Positions 13,101 to 25,437 of a stretch of 64,000 nucleotides of DNA are shown in pieces. Source of the stretch: Dromaius novaehollandiae (Eukaryota; Chordata; Aves; Casuariiformes; Dromaiidae); contig NC_088099.1 of NCBI RefSeq assembly GCF_036370855.1, positions 28,053,501 to 28,117,500 of the forward strand. The letters run 5' to 3'. A program made the position numbers and the translations under genes. The notes beneath the pieces are model-generated. The model made no database searches. It saw only the letters and a program-made list of their open reading frames with translations, and had not been told where the DNA came from. Each line of letters begins with the position of its first letter. Within the stretch, counting starts at the first letter, position 1.

Positions 13101-16100
13101 GTTCAGGATTATTCCTGTAGTAATTTGTATGCTTTAGGGCAAATTGCTGGTAGCTGGAAAGTAGCACAACAGTTGGAAAGCCATGCTGCAGCAAGCAGGA
13201 ACTAGGGATGCCTGTCACTATTTTGGCAGAAGCGATGCAAAAAGCAAGGCAGAATTTATGCTCTGCTTTACTGCCCAGAAGATGGTGCTGTTGTTTCAGC
13301 TGGAATATAAATTCTGCACAAATTCAGTGATTTTACCTAGCCTGCTAACAGCTTGAAAACAGGATCCAGACCCTCAGTGAAAACAGGATCCAGACCCTCA
13401 GCTGGTGACTTTAGCTATGGGGTGTTTTTATGTGTATCGTCTATGGATTTAGCATAAAATGTCCTTTCCTCCCGACTCCCAGTTAATGAGGTGCTACAGG
13501 AAGCATTCTCCGGGTATAGATTTGAGCAGAACTCTGAGGTAGAAATAAAGCTCTCCTTTTGCCTTCAGTTCCTAATTTGTAGGAAAAGGCACTTCGCACA
13601 GAGCTTTGGACCTGAATGCTGTTCAAAACAGAGTGTTCAGATAAGGTCTTCTGTCAGCTGAGATAAGGTCCTCTATTCGCTTAGGGCCAAGCTATCACAT
13701 CTCGAGCCAGATCCAAGAATCTTAAAAGTTTCTGAGGGTTTCTCTGGAGGCCTATGAAATGCAGAATCCAAGCCTCTAGCTATTTGCATTTCCAGACGCA
13801 TCTTTCAAGCTGGCTGCTCAGCCTTACCCTGTCTTCGGATAGCAGGGCTCAAGCAGAGAGATGTCTGAGCCAGAATTTTGTTGTGTTGATTTTTTTCCCA
13901 TCATCTTTCTTTGGCAGGAGCAAATGTGAACATAAAAACAAACAACCAAGATGAGGAGACTCCCCTGCACACAGTTGCACGCTTGGGTATCCCTGAGCTT
14001 GTGGCCTTTTACGTGGAACAAGGAGCACATATTGATGCTGTCAACGCCCACATGGAGACTCCCCTGGCCTGTGCAGTCTATTGGGCCCTTCACTATAGGG
14101 ATCAGATATACAGCCCAGACCACCACCTCATTTGTCGGATGCTCTTAGACTATAAAGCTGAAGTGAACACTCGTGATGAGGATTTCAAATCGCCGCTCCA
14201 CAAAGCTGCCTGGAACTGTGACCATGTGCTGCTACACATGCTGCTGGAGGCAGGGGCAGAGGCCAACATCATGGATGTCAACGGCTGTGCACCTTTACAG
14301 TATATCTTAAAAGTGACATCTGTGCGGCCAGCTGCCCAGCCTGACATTTGCTACCAGTTGCTACTGAATCATGGAGCAGCTAGGATATATCCTCTGCAAT
14401 TTCACAAGGTTAAGAACTGCTCTGTGTGGAGTAGAGATAGTGGAGAGAGGTGTTGCCTTGAACAGAAATAGGATGAGAGACACAAACTGCAGGGTTTGGT
14501 GGTATCTGGATTTGCTGGAGTCTGGCTAACTGTGGACCCAGAATGCCCAAAATCTTGCGAGACCAGCTGTTGTATGATCGACATCATTTAATGGAAGCAA
14601 AATTATATTTGCTAATTCCAGAACCCAGACACAGACCTCATTTTCATTCTTAACCAACTTGAAACCCAAACTCTAAAGTGCTGGTTCAAGCTGACATTTC
14701 CGAGCTGATTTGCTTTCCGCATTTCAGAAAACCTATATGCCTTTGTCAAACTGGGTTCCATTCAGGCTTCACTGGGTGGAATCATATTTCATGGCCTGTA
14801 CCAAATCTTGAAGATCAGACTAGACAATTCAGTTTGTCACTTTTAACCTTTAAAAATATATACATTATTCAAACTGAAATGGAGCTCAGTAAAGCTTTGG
14901 CTCACTCCCAGGAAAAAATGTGAGAAATAAAGGGGAAAGGTTGGACCTGGGTTCAAAGTTGATGAAAAAAAAAAAAAAAAGAAAAAGAAAAACAATTGCA
15001 GGATCCCTCCCAAGGAATTTCTCAAGTTCTGCAAAGCCCAAAGCACAGACAGAGTAGCCGATAGACTTATATCAGGCAACTAAGTAAGCTTGTTGAAATC
15101 AGGACTCATTCTCTCTAATCCTCTGCCCTAAACAACATTTTGCAGCTCCTCTACTATATTTGTAAAATTTCAACAGGCCAAGCAACCAGAAATCTTTGAA
15201 TAAAATGCCAGATCTTCTGTGGTACCTGGGCTAGCCATGTCTATAATAAGTGAGGAGCACAGTCTGAGCCAAGCTATTTTCAACTCATAACTGATAACAC
15301 TCATTTTCCTAGAGTGCATTTGAAAGTCGGGCCAGGGGGTCTCCTCTGCCCACCTCTGCCTTGGATGTGCTGCATGGACTGGGTCTCACTTCCAGTCTGT
15401 CATTTGCCATGTGTAAAATATGTAGGGTCATGTTTATCCCAGAGGGATGTTCTGCATCCTGTACAAAAATGTACCCAGGACAGTGCAAACGCAAAGCATT
15501 ACTCCATGCGTATGGGTGACAGCAGACTGTGGCCCTTCCCGGCTGAGCTAGGGTGACTGGGCAGAGCATGGGCTTCAGGGAGCTCACATGATTGCAAGCC
15601 CTACTTCTGAATCATCCCATCTCCCAGTCTTTTCCAGTAGCCATGTAGTTTTTGTTCTCCCCGTAATGTATAGATGAAACTCCTGCTATTCGTAGTAGCC
15701 ATGCTGTTGTAGCTGTGATGGTCTCAGGATGGAAGCAAGGTAGGGAGAGAATTTAATATACTGATATAACAGCAAAAATAGATGAGCTTTCAAGCATGAG
15801 ACTCCTCCTGACCCTCATGAAAGCTCTGCCTACACGGAGGGAGGGAGTTGTTCACTTAGTGGGGATGGGCAGCCTTGACAGCCAAGCAGGGACAAGGCTG
15901 CCACTCTGAAAAGCAGAGTCTAAGCTTGATGGGAAGGGCTGTAGAGAGAGGAGGCGCATCCCTGTTCCCGGGGCTGCGTGGCCTGGAGGAAGTGTGGCTC
16001 GGCTGGTGGTGAGACACTCAGGCTAGCTATTAAACACATTATCGCCAGGTTCAGGTGATAAAAATCCCCCATCAGCAAGCCACATTGCCCTGGGGACCGA

Positions 16101-17805
16101 AGCCAGCACTCCCGTGCAGCGCTAACCAGGGTGCACGTGGCTCCATGGGGCGCTGGCTGGTTGCACCGTGCTGTGTGGAGCCACATAGGCAGGGCTGGCC
16201 GGCTCCGGCCACCAGCGGCTGCATAATCGAAATATTCCTGGTCTATGTCCTGCCCACAGGTGTTACAGGCCTGTCATTCCCACCCGAGAGCTGTGGAGAT
16301 TGTCATCAATTCTTACGAGCACATCAAATCGACATCCAAGTGGAAAGCAGCCATACCTGACGACGTCTTCGAGGTAAGCCCTTAACGCCTTGCAACTGCC
16401 TTGATTATAATTACCATGTTTTTTTAATCCCTTTATTATTTTCACTTTACTTCAGAAATCTGCACAGTTCCAGCATTCTACCTTACACCTCTTTTTTTGA
16501 CAAATCCTGGGCTGTGTCAAAATTTACAAATCACTGCTGAGGTGAGGTGCAACAACATATGCTGTGCATTATCAGTGGTGTTCAGGGAACCAGATCTATA
16601 CTGTAATTCAGAATTACAGAGCCAGAGGAACTGTGAGACTAACTGCATTTTCAGGTCAGCTTTGTTCAGAAAAAATAAATCAATTTGGGTGAACACAAAA
16701 TTAAATGTTAAGAGTCTTTTTTCATCAAAACAAAAAAGAAAAGCATTATGTGAGTTAAAAGTGTAATTTAGAAAGGAGATAACTAATTTCATTTTCAAAC
16801 AAAAATTTTAATCTAAAATATTGAAACATTCTGTTTTGGAAAAGTCTATAGATATTCTATTTTTTGTTGCCATTGCTGTTTTTGTTGTCAAAGTCATTTG
16901 CCAAATTTGACATGAAATTGGAGAAAACGTTTTGTTGACACAAACCCGTACTCATTAATAAATATAATACTCATCTGAAAAAACGTTTACCCAGGTCTGT
17001 CAAGTAACACGAATATCAAATAAAGTCAAGTCATTGCAGAAGTGTTAATTATTCTCACATTTACAATTTGCTACTTTTGTTTCAACATTATTAATTTGTA
17101 ATACCTGCATTTTTCTTTTGCGGAGACATAATTCTATTTATTCTCAAAGGATAGTAGGGCAATGACCAAGACCAGAGCTGCTTTATTTTCTTTAGCTTCA
17201 GCTAACTCATCAGTAACACTGGTCATTTATAGCCAGGCTGCCCTGCAGTGAGGTTTAAATGATTAAGTAGTTAATTTGCACTGACCCTGAGCTGGCTGAA
17301 GCTCTTCTCAGATGAGGACAACTAACAGAAGTTAGCAGAGGAACCCCACCTCAGACTGATGGACATAAGGCATATCCAACCTAAAGACATGGTCAGGCAT
17401 TCTTTAACTTAAGTAACACTAAATATTTGAGACAGGTATAAGAATTTCATGCAGGCACTGGCTAAACCAAGTAAGCCCTGGCTGCTGGACAAGGCTACAA
17501 GGCACGGGGTGGCGATGTATGCTTTTTTACCTCATTCTGCCACGGTGCACGTGTTGGGAGGGCAGAGACGGATGGAAGAAAGCCTTATTGCTCTAAACCA
17601 CTGTTGTTTCTTGCAGCGATACCAGGATTTCTATGACTCTCTGTTTGCCGTGTGCAGCAATTCACCGCGGTCACTCATGCACTTATGCAGATGTGCTATT
17701 CGGGAGATGCTGTTGGGAAAGTGCCACAGGGATGTCCCCTCACTCGCCATCCCACTCGCCATGAAGAAGTACCTGCTGCTGGAGCCGGAGGGAATCATCT
17801 ACTGA
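7009..17805 (+). CDS. ASB4: ASB4, ankyrin repeat and SOCS box protein 4 (five coding exons)
   Basis: Joined exons 7009-7222, 10872-11171, 13918-14408, 16260-16373 and 17617-17805 encode about 435 residues; human ASB4 has 426. All four junctions keep phase with GT-AG sites. The protein follows remembered human ASB4 almost residue by residue: an N-terminal helix with [28 protein letters not shown], about six ankyrin repeats (roughly residues 80-330), and a C-terminal SOCS box (about 388-435) ending [10 protein letters not shown]. In mammals ASB proteins bind Elongin B/C and Cullin-5 and choose substrates for ubiquitination; ASB4 is linked to endothelial differentiation and IRS4 turnover. Asn255 (in YKAEVN) matches human Asn246, the reported FIH hydroxylation site. 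Three in-frame ATGs exist (6946, 7009, 7057). I chose 7009 for its G at -3 and +4 and for a length near human. No break is visible. Confidence 0.95.
9925..9951. repeat. (AAT)n microsatellite
   Basis: About eight perfect AAT units lie in ASB4 intron 1. Confidence 0.9.
10114..10162. repeat. Poly-A followed by (GA)n microsatellite
   Basis: A run of about 14 A leads directly into about 17 GA units in ASB4 intron 1. The short frames across it, rich in Arg-Glu, are artefacts of the repeat. Confidence 0.95.
10872..11171 (+). CDS. ASB4: ASB4 coding exon 2
   Basis: The acceptor TTTGTACAG precedes [16 protein letters not shown]. The exon carries roughly three ankyrin units, including [15 protein letters not shown] and [16 protein letters not shown], and ends at VWR with donor G|GTAAGG (phase 1). 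Confidence 0.93.
13355..13401. repeat. 24-bp tandem duplication in ASB4 intron 2
   Basis: Two adjacent copies of a unit starting GAAAACAGGATCCAGACC occur; the second copy is identical for 23 bases. It is intronic with no evident function. Confidence 0.9.
13918..14408 (+). CDS. ASB4: ASB4 coding exon 3
   Basis: The acceptor TTTGGCAG precedes [18 protein letters not shown]. The exon carries the remaining ankyrin repeats, including YKAEVN with the FIH-type asparagine, and ends FHK|GTTAAG (phase 0). Its residues [19 protein letters not shown] match human ASB4 except at one position. Confidence 0.95.
16260..16373 (+). CDS. ASB4: ASB4 coding exon 4
   Basis: This 114-nt phase 0 exon encodes [20 protein letters not shown] through AIPDDVFE. 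The acceptor is TGCCCACAG and the donor GAG|GTAAGC. It is the linker between the ankyrin repeats and the SOCS box. Confidence 0.93.
17617..17805 (+). CDS. ASB4: ASB4 coding exon 5 (SOCS box)
   Basis: The acceptor is TTTCTTGCAG. The exon begins [10 protein letters not shown]. The BC box [12 protein letters not shown] matches the Elongin C-binding type. The Cul5-box region reads [10 protein letters not shown] where human, as I recall, has SLPLSLKKYL. It ends with TGA at 17803-17805. Confidence 0.95.
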   Translation, partial: RYQDFYDSLFAVCSNSPRSLMHLCRCAIREMLLGKCHRDVPSLAIPLAMKKYLLLEPEGIIY

Positions 17806-18231
17806 GCCACAGCAGGGAGAGCTCCACTCCGCGCCGCCTGCCGCGCTGCCGTCCTGGCTCCGTGCCCCACTCAGGGTCATCCCTGAGCTCCCGCCTGCAG
17901 GAGACTCGGCACAACTCTTGCACAGACCTTCGCTTTCGTACGCACCCAGGCCAGCTAGAAGCTGGGCTGGGATTTGCTGGCTGCTCCGGGAGTTGTTGTC
18001 TTTCTGGGTTCACTGTGCCAAGAATGGGATCTGCCGTCTCCCGCTGGAGCTCGGGAAGGCACAAAAGCAGGACTCCAAACTTTCATGCTTTCTTTGGTCT
18101 GGTTTAAATGACCCCAGCAATGATGCTTCTGTCTCCTTTGGTAACGATTCCACTGCCCATTAGATATCATTAGAGTCAATGCAAACAACTTGTAATACTG
18201 TTCACTTATTTTCTTCAGCTGTCATTTCAGG

Positions 18232-18237
18232 AATAAA
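18232..18237 (+). terminator. ASB4 polyadenylation signal (AATAAA)
   Basis: AATAAA lies 427 bases after the ASB4 stop. It is the first canonical signal downstream and implies a 3' UTR ending near 18255. Confidence 0.7.
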
Positions 18238-18471
18238 AGTAAGGCTACTATCAAAAACCAGTATACTCATTAGACCCAGAGAAACGCTTTCCCAGAAAGA
18301 AATGGGTGAACTGCTTTGAATCCTGACCACAGACAAGATTTCAGTCATTTCCCTACATGGGTCCTCCCACACATCCATGAGTACACTCCAACCTTATCCA
18401 TCCAGTGCTTTTGTGGAACACTGAAAAGTCACAGGAAAACAAAAAATGATGGATATGATGTGATAACTTAC

Positions 18472-19175
18472 CTATGATAAACCTATGATGTGATAACGTA
18501 GTCCTGAGGAAACGTATGAATGGCTTCAAAAACCTCATTACATAGTTAAGTGCTGGCTTGTGGATTCTGCCGAGCTGAACCAAATGCTGTCCCAGAGAGG
18601 TGCTTGCTAGCTCTTCTAGTTCATTTCTGCCATAGGACTTTCCTAGTGAAATTGCAAGTAGTGCATAGCCTTGGCACTTAGCTTCCAAAGAAATTCTCTT
18701 TAGTGTATTCCTGTCCCATTGACTTGTTATTCCAGCAGATACAATGACAATAACCTTGAGCTGTCTTGGACTGGGAGCCCCTGAGAAAATACTAGCAATC
18801 GTCCATTGTATGGCATAGCATAGTGCAGCCTCTCCGTTCAGCTGTTGAAGAGATTCTTTAAGATATTTTCTCGAATGCTCTTCACTGCTGTAGGTAACCA
18901 GAAGTCAAATTCTTTCTTTACTGGCCTTCTCCCTATACCTGATTTAAAATCTGATAGTGCATGGCTCACCACAGCTATCCTATCCCCTACAACAGGGGTT
19001 TTTGGATCAGAGGAAATGCTGAATGCAGTGACTGCTTTGCTTATAAAGTCTTTAACTTTCTCAAATTCAGCACTACTTGTTTTCTGTGAACTATCTAAAA
19101 CAAACGAAGCATCCACATATGCCCTTGGTAAACAAGGCCTGGGACATTCACAGAAAGCATCTGGATTACATTTGT
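18472..19175 (-). pseudogene. Collagen VI pseudogene: C2 VWA exon
   Basis: The acceptor TTTTGCAG precedes DKCNPDAFCECPRPCLP, the cysteine-rich C1/C2 link, followed by YVDASFVLDSSQKTSSAEF (MIDAS-like DxSxx) and, near the end, HLVQLGRIHKPALNYVMRF. The donor is ATAG|GTAAGT. The reading frame switches near 18897-18903, after EFDFW, into the frame reading TYSSEEHSRKYLKESLQQLNG, which fits an insertion of about two bases or loss of one. Without the shift the domain would be full length. The next exon, a unique C-terminal tail, was not found before ASB4. Confidence 0.85.
18473..18520. repeat. Small duplication around the C2 donor
   Basis: On the - strand GTTATCACATCATA occurs twice, about 35 bases apart, straddling the GTAAGT donor; the second copy extends to about 18455. 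This suggests a short duplication at the exon end. Confidence 0.6.
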
Positions 19176-22100
19176 CTGCAAAAGAATCTAAAATTAGTTA
19201 TCATTTTTTGGATAATTCCAGAAGTAAAGCTGTAACAATGAATGTGATCATAGATCTAAAGTGTCAGAATAGCCAATTAAAAAAAAAAAAAGAAAAAAGA
19301 AAAGAGAACAAAACTGCTAGAAAGACTTCTAAGCAATTTAGAAAAAAAAAGGATCACTTAAAACATGGAACTGTGCAGTAGGTTCTGCAAGACAATTGGC
19401 ACTGTATTTCCAATTGAAATCAGAGGGGATAAACTATGTAACGCAAATAAAGAGCCAAAACAAGGCACAGCATTAGAGTTAATTACATTATAATTGTTTA
19501 TTTTTGAACAAGTATAAAAATAAAGCAAGATCTAGAAGAAAAACATGAAACTAGGTCCTTACTTCCCATTAAAACATGAAAAAATAAAAACTATCCTGTT
19601 TATTTCAGTGTATACTTGATAAGGGGCTTACATTCTTTGTTATGACAGAGATCACAACACACAACAACTGCAGCAGCTTTTTATCATTTATCATACATTT
19701 GGAACTTGTCAGAATGTATTTAAGTGGCTACTTAAATTGAGACTGTACTCATCATGGATATAACTGCCGGAAGTCTTTTTAGGAAACCTGTAATATTATG
19801 GCACTAATAGAAGAAATCAGGAAAAGCATTTTGAAAAAACATGTGTCTTGCTGCTGGTGAAGCATAAGTTTAGTGCACAAAATTGGCCGAGAAGCCCCAT
19901 TTAGGGATGCAAGCACTATGGACGATTAATGTGTATCCCAGTTCTGGTAATCTTATATGGACTTGTTCCTATGACCCAGAATGAGATAAAATCATTTTGC
20001 TAGTGTTAACATACATGCACAAAACCAGAAGTCCTATCTGAGATACATATAACCAAAAGCAATTTTGTATGATTTCCTCAGTGCGAAGTGCCAGGGTTCC
20101 TGCAAATTCCCTTGGATTGAAACTGGCAGAAGACTTCAGATCCGTCTGTGTCTGTTAGGTCCCCAGCTGACAGAGCCCAATGGAAATTCTGTATTTTCAA
20201 AGTGTGGAAAAATGCATGAGACAGAAAGATTGTCATATAGGAAATATTGTAACACAGTCAACATTTCTGGCAATCGCTTCAGATTAAAAAATTATCAAAA
20301 GTAAAGGCCAACTAAACAATATGAGCTGATGGCTGTGCCTTTAAAATGCAGGGAGCCTTTACAAAGTTGGGACCTATCTGAAACACTACTAAGAGTTTGT
20401 GATATCAGATTTCTTGTCCTCTTTTAAAATATTGCTTCAACACTTGGATTCTAATACAGCGGTTTCTTCCTAAAAAGAAAATAAAAAAGCTACCAATGGC
20501 ACAAATCACATTATGAGAAAAATCTTATATATTTCATAAACACCCATACATATGTTTAGATATATACCTTTACACATTTGCATTACTTCCATACATTTGT
20601 ATATATTACTAAAGTGTGAATAAACTGTCATGAAGTCTGCCAATAAAGTCCAGCATACACATGAAGCTATGCACAGAATCCGAAAGAAGTGGCAGGTCAG
20701 ATCCTGCTGGGCTTGCTCTCGTGAGCAAGACGTATGCACAAGGCCAGAGAGATTCAGTAGGCTTCAGTCTCACATCCGTAAAGCTGTGAGTTCAGCATGA
20801 CACTTGAGGAAAAGGAAGAGGTGTCATTTCCAGACAAACTCAGCTGCAATAGAAACCACAGGAATGGAACTAAGTAATTCAGCCCTAATGAGAAACAGTC
20901 AGTCTCCCTTTGGGGGGAGACTCCCAAGAGTCTTTCCACATGAAGTCCCACTGCACCTAATATAGTCTCTTACTTATGCTATGTGTTATGTGGAAGTCTT
21001 TGTCCCAAACACAATTAGTTAATTATTCAAGTCAGAATCAAAAATAATAGGCTAAAAATCTTGGGCATTACACGATGAGTTTCAACTGTGTGTTAGAGAA
21101 ACATAACTTAAATTTAAAAACTAACAGTTCTGTGAAGTAGGGAAGAAAGGGAAGAAACAGCTCCTTCAAATTCTCAAAGTCCTTCCTATGTGGTAGCGTT
21201 ATAACTTCTGCAAGATCACTTATTATTTATATTTTCAGCCTACATTAACAAAACCTAAACCAATAACTCCATATACTTCATGTAAAAATCTTTCATGTCC
21301 CACTCATGATTCTTTTTTCATATACCCTTTCTTTTATTCCTCATTAGACAGAAGAATAATTTACTCCCAAACTCAAAGTTATTGTTATTGCATATTCTTT
21401 TTTCCATGCTTCCATGGAAAAACATCCTTGTTTTTTAACAGATTCTTTAATGCCAAGTACATGTCATTGACTTGGAGTCTTTCTACCTAAAATGAAATTG
21501 CATGATCTCCTAGGAAATTTTTAATACATAAATCACATTTTTCCTGTAGGGTCACTTGGCAGCATTAAATGAAATTATCAGTTATGAAAAAATCTCAGTT
21601 ATGAAATCACTTCTGATATTTCTTCTTTACAGCAAGTGACAACAGTACAATATCCTTTCAGAAACTAGACAGCAGAATAACAAAAATTAACGCACACTGT
21701 AGTGAATTTTCAGTATGTACCAATTCACTTCAGAGGAGAAAGTCTACCTGCAGTACTTGTACAAAAGCTCTATTAAGGGGAATGGGACTACTACTAACTC
21801 CAAGCTTTATTTTTTAAGATATAAAAGACAAAGGCAGAAACCACCCTAGATAGGCTTTGAATCTTAATTAGCTGCTCTGTGAGCACCTTTGATTCACCTC
21901 ATACTTTGGAAGAGAAACAGTTTGTTGGTTGGATGATTTTAATGTCATCGTGATAAGGGCCATCTAAGTTAATAGCATAACTCTTATTTCATAGAAAAAT
22001 GAATTCCAGCAGATGAACCTTTTGCTACTGTCAAGAAGACAGAGCTTCTAAAATACTTCTCCAGGAAAGTAGAACTCACTGTCCTTGGGAGAAATGACCA

Positions 22101-22579
22101 TACTCCTCTGCATACTCCCATTTCATCCATTTTTAAGAAAGTGCACTCTGACAGGATGAAGAAAAGAAGCCTCAGTAAAAGCTCTCAAGTCCCACTGGCC
22201 TAGAAGCCAAGGTTTGTTTTTTAATCTGAGATGTTCTAGTATTCTAGTATCTAGTATCCTCAGCAGTGAAAGTGGACGTGCTTTACTAATGTTTTTTTTC
22301 ATCTTTATTAAGATTGTTTACATCTAGTAACAGGGTCAAAGAAGGAAGTATGGAGCATGCTCCAAGGGCATTGAAAGAATTGTTAGAAACTTCCAGTGCT
22401 AAAACATTACTTTTTTATCCTTCCAAGAGTTAACTCATGAAGTCCAGACAACAGGAAGACAACTGGAGTATTCCTAGTATCTTGACTATTTTTGTGGTTA
22501 GCTCTTGAGAAAGCTTAGCATCAAAACATGCCAATGTCAGACATAAGTAGTGTTTTACATAAAGTTTGCAATATCATTT

Positions 22580-22771
22580 TCATTTGTAAAATTTTCTCTT
22601 TCTATTCATTGCTCCACATATCTCATATAAATTAAAACTGTGGAGATCCTCATATGAAGAACGAGAAGGTTTTTTAACTCTCAGTAATATATTTTGTATT
22701 AGAAGTCTTTTGCACAGTTCCAGCTTCTTTTGGTAGCTTCTTTGGCAAGCAATAAAATGTGTAACTTGCAC
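22580..22771 (-). other. Possible remnant of the C1 3' exon (weak)
   Basis: A frame reading SYQKKLELC recalls the family motif just before the C1/C2 cysteine cluster (a residue pattern like LRRLELCTLCYD). It lies in the right interval, between C1 and C2, but what follows does not match and no convincing splice site is seen. Confidence 0.2.
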
Positions 22772-23291
22772 CTATTCAGTGTGGCCAGTTACTGTATAAA
22801 GCTTGCTGGTTGCACTGAGGTTATTTTTACTATTCAGCTTTTACCATTTCAGAATGAACCATCTACTGAAAGCTCAGGAAAAGATGGCCTGCTGTTCCGT
22901 AATCTGCCTTGTAGGCTTATAACCAGATGGGAATAGTCCCAGCATATTAGAGTTGTAAGACATGCTGCAATAGGTAGGTTACCGGGCAAGAAATTTCCCC
23001 TCCTTCCATTTATAAAGTTACCCATGTATTTTATTGTGCACACGTTATCTTTGTTGTGGTCTGCTAAGATATACTTACAAAATCTCCAGTATTTCCACAA
23101 CTTTCATTAGCATCACTGCAGATTAACTGCCAAATGGTGGTTCGCAGAATTTCGATCAAAGTTTGATGCAGATGAGCCACTGTGTTTAACAGCGTTATGT
23201 GTGGGATAAGTATGACCGAATATGTTTAAGGTTTCTTGTTTTAAGCTAACTCTGCTGAGCATGAAGAAGAAAAGCTTAGTAAATTTCTTAC

Positions 23292-23786
23292 CAGGAAAGC
23301 TTGAGAGACATAGGGTGTGCCTTCAAAAGTAAAAACTACTGGAATGACTTCCACTGCACCCATCTCCAGGACAGTTTGTCCAACAGAAGACGCCTTTTCA
23401 GCTGGCCCGCAGCTAAAAACCACAGCTATTTTTCCTCACATTAGGACCGTGACAAGTTCTCTTGAAAACATTCTTCCCAGCGAATCTCACCACACTGCCA
23501 ACATCCTGTTCACTTGAAGATCTCTGATAAGGAATATTTTTTGGTGCATTGAGACGCTTATTCTCATTGCGAAACTCTGAGAAGTGGAGCAGGTGGTGGG
23601 TAACCAAGCTGTAGGAAATGACAGCAACTCTGGCTCCCGCTGGGCAGTTGCTGTCTCTGATTCTGGCACGGTTTGCTATTGCTATTATAATCTCTCTCAT
23701 TTGTTCAAGTTTCTCAGGAGTGACAGTCCTAAAGATGTCTAAGGCAAATAACAGTTCTGCTGGATATACTGGACATTTCAATTTTC
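23292..23786 (-). pseudogene. Collagen VI pseudogene: C1 VWA exon
   Basis: The acceptor TTTTCCTAG precedes GKLKCPVYPAELLFALDIF, the classic start of C1 in alpha5/alpha6(VI), then SNCPAGARVAVISYS and GSVVRFAGKNVFKR. At a run of five T (+ strand 23429-23433) the frame shifts by one base, from RKN to RKIAVVFSCGPAEKASS; the second frame then runs cleanly to PVVFTFEG and the donor CTG|GTAAGA. An extra A in the coding strand explains the break. Confidence 0.88.
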
Positions 23787-24062
23787 CTAGGAAAATGAAA
23801 AAAAAACCAGGTTAATAAATTATTAAATTATTTATTTCCCTTGCATCTCAGATATGGAGAGTAATGCGTATAAAAGCCATATATAAAATGACATAACGCT
23901 AAGCAACATCTTGCATCTCAAGGGTGTACAAAGGAAAAGAGGGGGCAGATAAAAATCTGTCCAAGTTTGTACTGAAGTCAGGCACAGAAAAATACAAGTT
24001 CCTTGTTCTTATGAAGGGTTTTACAAAGATATTTGAAAAATAGTGCTAAATTATGTTAGCCC

Positions 24063-24150
24063 TATTTTCCAGATGGGGTGAGGTGCAGCACAGAGAGCAG
24101 AAGCGGCTTTTTCAGCCTCACCCAAGCAGAGCAAGACGAGTGCCAGGAGC
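24063..24150. mobile_element. Ancient MIR-like SINE fragment
   Basis: TTTTCCAGATGGGGTGAG followed by CAGCACAGAGAG recalls the MIR reverse-complement core (TTTTACAGATGAGGAAACTGAGG, then CACAGAGAG). Boundaries and identity are approximate. Confidence 0.4.
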
Positions 24151-25435
24151 AGAACATGAGCTTCAGTTTTGTTCGAATTCCAGCGAGTGCCGCCTGCACC
24201 TGCACTCAGAGCCAGCAGGATGTGGATCAGCTGCAGTCCAGGGCCTGCTCGCTGGGCACATCTGCAGAGGCAGAACCTGTGCTACTGTGCTCAGAGCAAG
24301 CTTGTGACCATGTTCACCAGTTTGCATACCAGTGCCCTGTATCACCTGCATACAATATTCCGTCTTAAAGCTCCTGTTGGGCACAACATGGGCCAATACT
24401 AACTCAGGTACTGCTGTGCTGCTCAGATGCTACTGATCTGATGCTATTATTACTACATCATTCTGAGGCATACCATTAAGATTTGATAATGCATGTGACA
24501 CTGCTAGAATGAAATACATTTTGGATTGTAATTACTCCAGCCACAACATTATGGCTAAAAGTAGAAATTGTGTTGAAGAAAATAACCTACTGGAGCATGA
24601 AAGAAAATTTAATTTAAAAATCACAGACTACAGAAGGGAACATAACCACAACATTAACTAGAACATTTGTCTAGCAACCATCAAGGGAGGAGATTACTGA
24701 CTCAATAGTCTAGCCAAGTTCAATGTAGGATGGATGAAAATTCCATTATAATTTCCTATGTATAACTGGCATCAGAAATATTTTGGGAATGGAGCACATC
24801 AAGCGCTGAGGGATATTGAGCCATAAGGGAAAAGGACAGTTAGGAAGCAAAAAAATCAGAGGAGAACGATACTGAGATCAGAACAAATAGAGAGGAGAAA
24901 GCTTTAAATTAATACGTGTGATAAAATGACCTGGCAACTGAGCATAATGCAGTGGAAGGACTGGTAGTGTTAAGAACACAGAAGAAGATTGGAAAAGGAC
25001 AAGGAACAAAATTAGTCTGCAGTGATGAAGTTGCAATACAGTTAGACTTATGAAGAGTCAGAGAAGGTTAACACCGGCTATGTCTCTCATGCACAAGTAG
25101 AAAGTAGCAAAATAGGCAGAATATGCACAGAAACCAAACACCACAACATAGATAATCATGGAAAAATTACAAAGGAGGAACTTCCATTATTTTGGTATTG
25201 CCAGCAATATTCTGACCAATAAGGTTAAATCAAATGATAATGAAACAAAATGAGATGGGGCACTAAGAAGGCCTGTGAACCTTTATTGCAAATAGAAATC
25301 TGTAATACATAAAAGATGTGAAGGAACTGTATTGAGTTTTGCTCTTTTTCAGTTCAGTTCTTCCTACTTAAGAAGCCTAAAATGGTGACAAGTATGCCAG
25401 TTGTGAGGTTCATGCGGCGGGATGAATCATTAGAG

Positions 25436-25437
<2 letters not shown>

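Noticed and set aside
18845-19381. 178-residue + strand open frame over the C2 region
   Set aside because: It is the shadow of the collagen C2 exon, whose - strand reading matches VWA motifs; the tail is poly-Lys from an A-rich run.
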